In this document: positions 39,492 to 45,873 of the stretch, in pieces
Position numbering within the stretch: position 1 is the first letter of the stretch
Layout of the letters: every line of letters starts with the position of its first letter
DNA from: Candidatus Omnitrophota bacterium
GTDB taxonomy: Bacteria; Omnitrophota; Gorgyraeia; Gygaellales; JAMWDD01
Assembly (NCBI GenBank): GCA_028717645.1
Contig: JAQUNK010000009.1
Coordinates: 1-45,873, forward strand
Direction: 5' to 3'
DNA: 45,873 bases
Translations under genes and position numbers: made by a program
The notes under the pieces: model-generated
The model's database searches: none
Seen by the model: the letters and a program-made list of their open reading frames with translations, nothing else
Told to the model about the DNA's origin: nothing

Positions 39492-40568
39492 ATGAAAAAA
39501 CTTTATAGATACCGACCGCTTACAGATTTTCTTTTTAAAGAGTTATATTATAGAGAATTATATTTTGCTTCATACTGTGAACTTAACGATCCATTAGATT
39601 TAAGTGCGAGAATAGATTTTAGACCCATAAATGAACATCAATTTGAATGTTTAATCCACTATTTGCTTAAAACTTCGATCGTTCTGTTGTTGAAAGGCAG
39701 TAGTGATTCTATCAGGGAATATAGCCAAAAACTGATGGAATTTCTCGAAAACAAAGAATTGAAAAAGAAATTTTGTGAGAGGATTTATAACAACCTCATA
39801 GATTCTGACTTTAATAAAGATTTTTTACCATATGATATAGTTGAAAAAAATGTTATAGCTATATCTAAGGAATTTAAAATTGAGATTAGGTTAGCTGAAA
39901 TTAAGAATGAATTAGTGAGGGTAATGAAAGTATTTTTAGAGAATAGTTATGTTACCTGTTTTTCTAAAACTCATACGAATTTTTTAATGTGGTCCCACTA
40001 TGCAAGTAAACATGCCGGAATATGTTTAGAATTCTCGTTAGGGCATGAAGGCCAATTTCCTTACATTTTAATCGGAGAAAGAAAACTTGATAAGGCAGAG
40101 TATTCTAAAAGATATTCTGAAGTGAAATTAAAAGGATATTTATTTCGAGATGAGATAAGGGAGGTAGAATATCATAGAAACCCGCCATTAATTAATTTCT
40201 ATAATTTTTTACCTGTATTTGAGAGTGAAGGTGATTGTGATTTAATGGCACTTTCCAAGAGTAGATGGCATGGATTTGCTCATGACTTGGAAAGAGTTTT
40301 TTCTATAAAAACTTTACCATGGAAATATGAAAAAGAATGGAGAGCTATTGAAATAAGTTTTGAATCAAAAGAACCAGAAGAAAGAATTAGGCATTATCCA
40401 ATAGAAGTTTTGACTGGAATCTATTTTGGCATTCGAACGCCAGAAATAGTGAAATACAGAATATATAACATGCTCAAGTCCAAAAATACAAAAATTAAAT
40501 ATTTTGATGGGCATTTGACAAATCATAGAGATTTAAAGTTTAAGGAATGGGAATGCAATAAAGAATAA
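39492..40568 (+). CDS. DUF2971 family protein, long form
   Basis: The 358-residue protein starts KKLYRYRPLTDFLFKELYYRELYFASYCELNDPLDLSARI and has YVTCFSKTHTNFLMWSHYASKHAGICLEFS and TLPWKYEKEWRAIEI, all DUF2971 landmarks. It is longer than the copy at 19534 because of an additional helical insert (about 55-140). The gene is AT-rich compared with its neighbours and lies right after the palindromic repeat, which suggests transfer. No function is established. Confidence 0.85.
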   Translation: MKKLYRYRPLTDFLFKELYYRELYFASYCELNDPLDLSARIDFRPINEHQFECLIHYLLKTSIVLLLKGSSDSIREYSQKLMEFLENKELKKKFCERIYNNLIDSDFNKDFLPYDIVEKNVIAISKEFKIEIRLAEIKNELVRVMKVFLENSYVTCFSKTHTNFLMWSHYASKHAGICLEFSLGHEGQFPYILIGERKLDKAEYSKRYSEVKLKGYLFRDEIREVEYHRNPPLINFYNFLPVFESEGDCDLMALSKSRWHGFAHDLERVFSIKTLPWKYEKEWRAIEISFESKEPEERIRHYPIEVLTGIYFGIRTPEIVKYRIYNMLKSKNTKIKYFDGHLTNHRDLKFKEWECNKE

Positions 40569-40738
40569 ATTCAGCCCTTCTTAAGATCTGAATTTTAGTG
40601 GGTATAAGATGAGGGGTAAGCGCAAGGTTAGGTCTTGAAATTAGAAATTCACCCTGTTGTTTAAAAAGTTTAGGGTTAAAGGTTTTAACTAATGGAATAG
40701 AAGTGATAAAAGTAGAAGAAACTTAATAAATACAGAAC

Positions 40739-42058
40739 ATGAAAAAAAGAAATAGACTCTATAATGAAGCAAATGTTTTGCCGGATAACTTAGAACTAAA
40801 TGATGAATTCGTAGGCACTTTTAATTTAATAGAAAATACATCGGAGAACATCTTTATTACCGGTAAAGCAGGCACTGGTAAATCAACTTTACTTAAATAT
40901 TTCAAAAAGAACACCGCAAAAAATGTCGCTGTTTTAGCACCAACCGGTGTTGCGGCCGTAAACATCGGTGGTCAAACAATCCACTCTTTTTTCAGATTCC
41001 CTCCGCGTTTAATTCAAAAAGACAATATTCGCAAAAGACGTAATAATGAAATTATCCAAAAGCTCGATACAGTAATTGTGGATGAAGTTTCTATGGTTCG
41101 TGCCGATCTGATGGATGGAATCGACTATGCGCTTAGAGTTAATCGCGAGGAGCCTAAGCTGCCATTCGGTGGTGTGCAAATGATATTCTTTGGAGACTTG
41201 TTTCAGCTTTCTCCTGTGATAAATAAGGAGGAGCTAAACATTTTGGAGCAGCGCTATGGTAGTCCGTATTTTTTTAGCGCCAAGGTTTTTAATAAGCTAA
41301 GGCTGCACTATGTGGAATTAAATAAAAATTACCGCCAATCAGATACCAAGTTTATTGACTTATTGAATAAGATTAGGAATAAGACTCAAAAGAATGCTGA
41401 TCTTGATAAGCTAAATGAGAGGGTAAGAACAATAGTCCCAAGAGATTCTAAGCATTGTGTTATCTTGACAACTACCAATAGCCGCGCTAATGCGGTAAAT
41501 GAAGAAAAACTAGCCAATCTACCGGGCAAAGAATATAGATATGAAGCCGCGATTACTAAAGAGTTTAATGAATCCGCTTATCCGGGTGAGTATTGCTTGA
41601 GGCTTAAGAAGGGCTCACAGATTATTTTGATCAGAAATGACCCGGATAAAAGATGGGTAAATGGAACCATTGCTCAGATTGTGGCGTTATCTGGCGAGGC
41701 TATAAAAGTTTCTATAAATGGAAGTATTTATGAGGTAGAAAAATCAAGCTGGGAAAAGATTGAATACGAATATAATCGAGACGAAGATAAAATCGAGGAA
41801 AGAACTATTGGCACCTTTGAACAATATCCGATAAAACTGGCATGGGCAATTACCATTCATAAGAGCCAGGGGCAGACCTTTGATAATATTGTTATAGATT
41901 TAGGAGCAGGAGCTTTTACTCATGGCCAGGTATACGTTGGCCTTAGCCGCTGTACTTCATTACAGGGCATTATCTTAAAAAAGCCAGTAATGGCCAGGGA
42001 TATTATTTTTGATGAAAGAGTCCATGAGTTTAGAAATAGATTTTTGAATTTAATATAA
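40739..42058 (+). CDS. Pif1/RecD2-like DNA helicase
   Basis: The 439-residue protein has the Pif1-type order: Walker A FITGKAGTGKSTLLKYF (about 41-50), VAVLAPTGVAAVNIGGQTIHSFF, Walker B VIVDEVSMVRADLMDGID, FFGDLFQLSPV, and near the C-terminus AITIHKSQGQTFDNIVIDLG and GQVYVGLSRCTSLQGIIL. Such enzymes unwind DNA 5' to 3' and help with replication through blocks and recombination. It lacks the extra domains of eukaryotic Pif1. The 170 bases before it hold no gene that I can support. Confidence 0.9.
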   Translation: MKKRNRLYNEANVLPDNLELNDEFVGTFNLIENTSENIFITGKAGTGKSTLLKYFKKNTAKNVAVLAPTGVAAVNIGGQTIHSFFRFPPRLIQKDNIRKRRNNEIIQKLDTVIVDEVSMVRADLMDGIDYALRVNREEPKLPFGGVQMIFFGDLFQLSPVINKEELNILEQRYGSPYFFSAKVFNKLRLHYVELNKNYRQSDTKFIDLLNKIRNKTQKNADLDKLNERVRTIVPRDSKHCVILTTTNSRANAVNEEKLANLPGKEYRYEAAITKEFNESAYPGEYCLRLKKGSQIILIRNDPDKRWVNGTIAQIVALSGEAIKVSINGSIYEVEKSSWEKIEYEYNRDEDKIEERTIGTFEQYPIKLAWAITIHKSQGQTFDNIVIDLGAGAFTHGQVYVGLSRCTSLQGIILKKPVMARDIIFDERVHEFRNRFLNLI

Positions 42059-42150
42059 GAATACAAGAAATGCCTTTTTTAAATTATTTGTTCTTTTGAA
42101 GCAAATTTTTTATATACCACAAATGGAGTGTTTATTTAGCCTGGAGGTGA

Positions 42151-43287
42151 ATGGTGCCTAGTTATCGTTTGAATTTGAGTTCTTCAACTTCTGCGGTCAA
42201 GCTAGAAGACTACAAGTATGGGGGAACCGAAGGACGAGATGAATCCTCGCTTCAAAAAGTTATTTCAAGCAACCCAGATTTTATTACTAGTTTGCCAGAA
42301 CTTCAATTAACCGAATCTGAGATTCTTTTAATATTTCGGGAGTATCCAACAGCACGTGGAAATATCGATATATTAATCATAACTGAAAATGCAGAAATAA
42401 TAATTGTAGAAACAAAGTTGATAAAAAATTCTGAGTCTACCAGAACCGTTGTTGCTCAGGCGATTGATTACGTCAAAGCATTTAGCAGCGAAACCATGGG
42501 TAGCTTTTTAGAAAAGATATCTAAAAAAAAGTTAAACAAAAATACACTCTTAGAAAGAATAAAAAATGACGAAAGGTTTATGGCGCTTCTTGCTAAGAAC
42601 ATTAAAGCGGGAGTTTTTCGGGTATTAATCCTGGGAGATGAGATACAGCCGAATGTTCTTGGAATGATTGAATCAATTCAGTCAGCTCCGCATCTTTCTT
42701 TTACAATCTATTTAGTTGAATTAAACGCCGCTATGTTTGACGAAGAAAATATTATAATTACCCCAAAAATTGTTGCTAATACTCTAGAGATTGAAAGAAG
42801 TGTAATAAAAATTGAAATTTTATCTAAAGGAGATTATAAAATAGAATCTGAAATTCCTTCAAAAGAAAGCAAGGGTTCAAAACTGATATTGACCTGGGAG
42901 CAATTTTTGGAGAACGTTTCTAATAAAGAGTTCAGAAATATTATTGAAGACTTTAGGACAAAATGGGTATCTGAAATTAATGATAGCATTAACATGGGCC
43001 AGGTAGGATTTTCCGCTGGTTTAAATTACGGCAACAAGCGTATTCCGATTCAGATTGTATATAACAATCGGGTTGCGATAATATCAGAAAAGATGAGAGA
43101 ATCCTATAATATGCCGGAAAAGCTTTATCAGGAGTATAGAGAAGACTTAAGTAAGTCGCCTATGGTATATGATAAATATGTGAGTGGGAATAAAGTTGAT
43201 GTTGGATTTGATGCGATTGATGCCGAAACGTTTAAACTTATTCTTGATGCTTCTCTCAATTTTGCTAGGAAAATAAAGAATATTTAA
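42151..43287 (+). CDS. Putative PD-(D/E)XK nuclease-family protein
   Basis: The 378-residue protein has RGNIDILIITENAEIIIVETKLIKN, with Asp and Glu-x-Lys placed as in the PD-(D/E)XK fold (about 71-92), followed by AQAIDYVKAF. This pattern is common in DUF4268-like and related nuclease-like proteins. GGAGG lies only three bases before the ATG at 42151 and six before a GTG at 42154, so the GTG may be the true start. The C-terminal half is unassigned. Confidence 0.7.
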   Translation: MVPSYRLNLSSSTSAVKLEDYKYGGTEGRDESSLQKVISSNPDFITSLPELQLTESEILLIFREYPTARGNIDILIITENAEIIIVETKLIKNSESTRTVVAQAIDYVKAFSSETMGSFLEKISKKKLNKNTLLERIKNDERFMALLAKNIKAGVFRVLILGDEIQPNVLGMIESIQSAPHLSFTIYLVELNAAMFDEENIIITPKIVANTLEIERSVIKIEILSKGDYKIESEIPSKESKGSKLILTWEQFLENVSNKEFRNIIEDFRTKWVSEINDSINMGQVGFSAGLNYGNKRIPIQIVYNNRVAIISEKMRESYNMPEKLYQEYREDLSKSPMVYDKYVSGNKVDVGFDAIDAETFKLILDASLNFARKIKNI

Positions 43288-43318
43288 TAAGGTAATTATA
43301 ATTCTAAGGAGATAAAAA

Positions 43319-43921
43319 ATGACAGTGCAGGAACGTTATGAAGCATTAAAAAGCAAAGTTACAAAGCGTAAGAATGAATTTGATACTTTTATCAATATGC
43401 TCGAAAAAGGCTCATCTTGGTTGACCAGCCCGGCAAGCACAAAGTATCACCTGAATAAAGCAGGTGGTTTATTGGAACACAGCGTAGGCGTTACTGAAAC
43501 GCTTCTTAAGTTTAGGGAAACATTGGCGCCTGCAATATCTGAAGAGTCATGTGTTATTGTTGGATTACTACACGATGTGGGAAAAATCGGCATGCCCGGG
43601 AAACCCAGGTATCTTAAGAATGATAACCAGTGGGAGATTGAGAAGAGGAACATGACATATAAGATTAACCCGGATGAGGTTTATATGAATCTGGCTACGC
43701 GCAGCCTGTATTTAATTGCCAAATATATTTCTTTATCTGATTCCGAGGCACAGGCGATTCTTTATCATGACGGTCAGTATGTAGAGGGTAACAAAGAAGT
43801 AGCGCATCATGAAATGCCGCTTACTCTGTTAGCGCACTTTGCTGATCTGTGGACAGCTACGGTTTATGAAGAAGGAAGAAAGATTATAGAAAGCACTGAT
43901 TATTACGATAAAAAGGATTAA
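43319..43921 (+). CDS. HD-domain phosphohydrolase-like protein
   Basis: The 200-residue protein has the HD pattern: GLLEHSVGVTETLLKF with the first His, then VGLLHDVGKIG carrying the His-Asp pair, and later YHDGQYVEG and LAHFADLWTA. HD proteins hydrolyse phosphate esters of nucleotides or related compounds. AAGGAGATAAAA precedes the ATG. Two bases separate it from surE, so the two are co-transcribed and may share nucleotide metabolism. Confidence 0.85.
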   Translation: MTVQERYEALKSKVTKRKNEFDTFINMLEKGSSWLTSPASTKYHLNKAGGLLEHSVGVTETLLKFRETLAPAISEESCVIVGLLHDVGKIGMPGKPRYLKNDNQWEIEKRNMTYKINPDEVYMNLATRSLYLIAKYISLSDSEAQAILYHDGQYVEGNKEVAHHEMPLTLLAHFADLWTATVYEEGRKIIESTDYYDKKD

Positions 43922-43923
43922 AA

Positions 43924-44679
43924 ATGAATATTCTTTTAACTAATGATGATGGTATTTTCTCAGAAGGCATTCGCGTATTATATGAATCTTTAAGTAAGAT
44001 TGGCAAAGTAACAATTGTTGCTCCTGATTCCGAAAGAAGCGCTGTGGGGCATGCGATAACTCTTTCAGATCCCTTGAGAGTAAAGAAGGTGAACCGTGGT
44101 GGCAGATTCTTTGGCTATGCTACTACCGGCACCCCTGCTGATTGTGTGAAGCTTGCCATAAGGGCGATTTTAAAGAAAAGGCCGGATATAGTGGTGTCGG
44201 GTATTAATCTTGGCCCAAACGTTGGCTATAGCGTTCTTTATTCCGGGACTGTTTCCGGGGCAACAGAAGGAGCGATTTTAGGGATCCCTTCTTTTGCTAT
44301 CTCTCTTGGGACATTCGATAACCCAGATTATAGTTTCGCAGCAGAGTTTGCTAATAAACTTGTCAAGCAGATACTTAAGCATAAGGATTTGCCTAAAGGA
44401 ACATTGCTCAATGTAAATGTTCCTGCTGTAGCAAAGAAACGCATTAAAGGCGTGCGCATAGTTAAGCAAAGCGGTCAGGCCATTGAAGAGCGTTTTGATA
44501 AGCGGGAGGATCCGCGTAAGCGTATCTATTATTGGCTCACCGGAGAAATTATCAAGTCTGATGCTAAAGGAGATGCGGATATCGAAACAATCCGCAAGAA
44601 CTACATTTCAATTACTCCTATTCATTGCGACATGACTAATTATGGTTTTATGGATAAGCTTAAGGAGTGGAAGTTTTAA
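43924..44679 (+). CDS. surE: 5'/3'-nucleotidase SurE
   Basis: The 251-residue product has the SurE start MNILLTNDDGIFSEGIRVL with the metal-binding Asp8-Asp9, then VAPDSERSAVGHAIT and TTGTPADCVKLAIR. VVSGINLGPNVGYSVLYSGTVSGATEGAILGIPSFA completes the active site. SurE dephosphorylates nucleoside 5' and 3' monophosphates and exopolyphosphate in the cytoplasm. Length is typical. It is placed between the HD gene and a nuclease gene with short gaps. Confidence 0.95.
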   Translation: MNILLTNDDGIFSEGIRVLYESLSKIGKVTIVAPDSERSAVGHAITLSDPLRVKKVNRGGRFFGYATTGTPADCVKLAIRAILKKRPDIVVSGINLGPNVGYSVLYSGTVSGATEGAILGIPSFAISLGTFDNPDYSFAAEFANKLVKQILKHKDLPKGTLLNVNVPAVAKKRIKGVRIVKQSGQAIEERFDKREDPRKRIYYWLTGEIIKSDAKGDADIETIRKNYISITPIHCDMTNYGFMDKLKEWKF

Positions 44680-44692
44680 AAAGTAGATAGAT

Positions 44693-45445
44693 ATGTCTAA
44701 ATATTATACCGGTAGGAAAACTAAGCATCTTTTCGATCCTCAAAGTAAATCTCCTTTTAGATTAAGCCGCTCTAAAATCGAACTATTCATGAATTGTCCA
44801 CGTTGCTTTTATTTGGATCGAAGATTAGGGGTAGGGCAGCCGCCGGGATATCCGTTTGCTTTAAACTCTGCGGTAGATAGATTATTGAAAAAAGAATTTG
44901 ATATCTATAGAGGAAAGCAGGCTATTCACCCGCTTATGGAGAAATATGGAATTAACGCTGTTCCTTTTAAACACCAAAAGCTTGATTATTGGCGGGATGC
45001 GTTGCATGGAGGGATTGAATATTTACATGCGCCGACTAATCTTTTGTTTTGTGGAGGAATAGATGATCTTTGGGTTGCGCCGGATGGCCAGCTATTTATC
45101 GTAGATTATAAGAGCACCTCCAAGGAAGAAGAGGTCAATATTGATGCGGATTGGCAGATCTCTTATAAAAGGCAGATGGAGATATATCAGTGGTTGTTCA
45201 GGAGGAATGCTTTTAATGTCTCTGCAACCGGTTATTTTGTGTACTGTAACGGATTAACAGATAGGGATGCATTTGAGGCTAAGCTAGATTTTGATATTAA
45301 GGTAATTCCTTATACTGGGGACGATAGTTGGATAGAGGGTATAATATTAAATATACATAAGTGCTTAATGAGCGATACAATACCAGTAAGCGGTCAGGAT
45401 TGCGATTTTTGTAAGTATGCGGATGGGAGAAAAAGTGTTGAGTAA
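44693..45445 (+). CDS. PD-(D/E)XK (Cas4/RecB-like) nuclease-family protein
   Basis: The 250-residue protein opens with FRLSRSKIELFMNCPRCFYLDRRLGV, as in RecB/Cas4-like nucleases. It has the acidic core GGIDDLWVAPDGQLFIVDYKSTSK (Asp, Asp-x-Lys) followed by YKRQMEIYQWLF, the QxxxY motif, and ends with CDFCKYA. Cys near both ends (CPRC and CDFC) could hold an iron-sulfur cluster as in Cas4/AddB. It is 13 bases after surE. No CRISPR array or other cas gene is here, so a DNA repair role is more likely. Confidence 0.85.
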   Translation: MSKYYTGRKTKHLFDPQSKSPFRLSRSKIELFMNCPRCFYLDRRLGVGQPPGYPFALNSAVDRLLKKEFDIYRGKQAIHPLMEKYGINAVPFKHQKLDYWRDALHGGIEYLHAPTNLLFCGGIDDLWVAPDGQLFIVDYKSTSKEEEVNIDADWQISYKRQMEIYQWLFRRNAFNVSATGYFVYCNGLTDRDAFEAKLDFDIKVIPYTGDDSWIEGIILNIHKCLMSDTIPVSGQDCDFCKYADGRKSVE

Positions 45446-45604
45446 TAAGAGGTACGAGTCGTTCTGTAAGTATTAGTTAAAATAAGTATTTTTAGTTGGT
45501 GCCTATATTTAGTTATAGTTCTCCTGCTAACAGCAATTTCCTCCCTTTTAAAATAGTTACATATCTCTTGATCGCTTAATGGAATATGCTTCTAGGTCTG
45601 CTTT

Positions 45605-45873
45605 TTATAAAATAACAGGGTGGGTGACAGTTAATAATTTTGCTGTAGTTAAGCCAATATTTCTTAGGGAATGTTCTACAGAGGCATCGGTAATATAAAG
45701 TGATTGATCGGGGTCTAATGTATATCTGTCTTTTTTTGTTTCTATTGCGATCTTGCCTTCTAGTACAAAGATAAATTTTTGTGAATCAGGAGGCAGCCCT
45801 TCTTCAATTAAGCCGCCAGGATCTAATGTTAAAATCTCCGGGAGCATTTTTTTATTGAAAAGGATATTTTTAG
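45605..45873 (-). CDS. Cupin-domain protein, 5' truncated at the window edge
   Basis: The - strand frame is open to the window end. The visible part reads NKKMLPEILTLDPGGLIEEG, then KFIFVLEGKIAIETKKDRYTLDPDQSLYITDASVEHSLRN, the two cupin motifs with a Glu and a late His. An internal Met at 45847 is not a convincing start because the preceding codons (KNILFNKK) fit the family. Such C-terminal cupins often follow an XRE-type helix-turn-helix domain, which would lie beyond the window. Confidence 0.75.
   Translation of the reverse strand, partial: KNILFNKKMLPEILTLDPGGLIEEGLPPDSQKFIFVLEGKIAIETKKDRYTLDPDQSLYITDASVEHSLRNIGLTTAKLLTVTHPVIL

Noticed and set aside
44693-45445. Cas4 of a CRISPR system
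   Set aside because: No CRISPR array or other cas gene is in the window; the protein is a general RecB/Cas4-like nuclease next to surE.
1-45873. rRNA genes, tRNA genes, CRISPR arrays, integrase and relaxase genes
   Set aside because: I looked for cloverleaf-like sequences, regularly spaced repeats and the relevant protein motifs and saw none that I could support.

Overview
The window looks like part of a conjugative or integrative element packed with defence and accessory genes, in a bacterium of the Omnitrophota or a similar lineage. That placement is a guess from gene style, moderate to low GC and very strong AAAGGAGG ribosome sites. No rRNA, tRNA or universal marker gene is present to confirm it.

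Region 1 (1-11.3 kb) is a transfer apparatus on the + strand. A thin type IV pilus operon runs secretin, PilO2-like protein, small proteins, PilP-like protein, PilQ-like ATPase, PilR-like membrane protein and three pilin-like proteins, in the order known from IncI plasmid thin pili. The last pilin ends in a phage-tail-collar-like domain. TraU, TrbC, TraF and TraH homologues of F-type/ICE mating-pair formation follow. An intrinsic terminator closes the module.

Region 2 (11.5-13.6 kb) is an AbiE-type toxin-antitoxin pair led by a small helix-turn-helix protein and a good sigma70-like promoter.

Region 3 (13.6-19.2 kb) is the most unusual part. A SpoVG-family gene precedes a four-gene ubiquitin-like conjugation cassette: ubiquitin-like modifier, E2-like protein, E1/ThiF-like enzyme and JAMM isopeptidase. 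An array of small overlapping genes ending in a DUF6876 protein follows. Two copies of a roughly 400-nt element (13766-14204 and 17689-18086) sit before spoVG and before the small-gene array. The copies differ in sequence but keep the same helices through compensatory changes, carry the same 10-nt hairpin loop four times, and have outer arms that pair with the ribosome sites and first codons of the downstream gene. This looks like an undescribed structured RNA, or a single-stranded DNA structure. A second short leader repeat precedes the modifier gene and a 66-residue gene.

Region 4 (19.2-23.8 kb) is an AT-rich module between two direct repeats. It holds a DUF2971 protein, a large unrecognised protein with a possible PD-(D/E)XK site, and a class 3 lipase.

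Region 5 (23.9-36.4 kb) is a defence operon: helix-turn-helix protein, SNF2-like helicase, DUF4391 protein, type III Mod and Res, a zinc-ribbon miniprotein and a TrlF-like PHP-ATPase.

Region 6 (36.4-45.9 kb) is mixed: a broken secreted-protein gene, an ICMT-like methyltransferase, DUF2148 and DUF1805 proteins, a SAM methyltransferase, a palindromic REP/MITE-like repeat, a second DUF2971 protein, a Pif1-like helicase, two PD-(D/E)XK-like nucleases, an HD protein, SurE and a partial cupin on the - strand.
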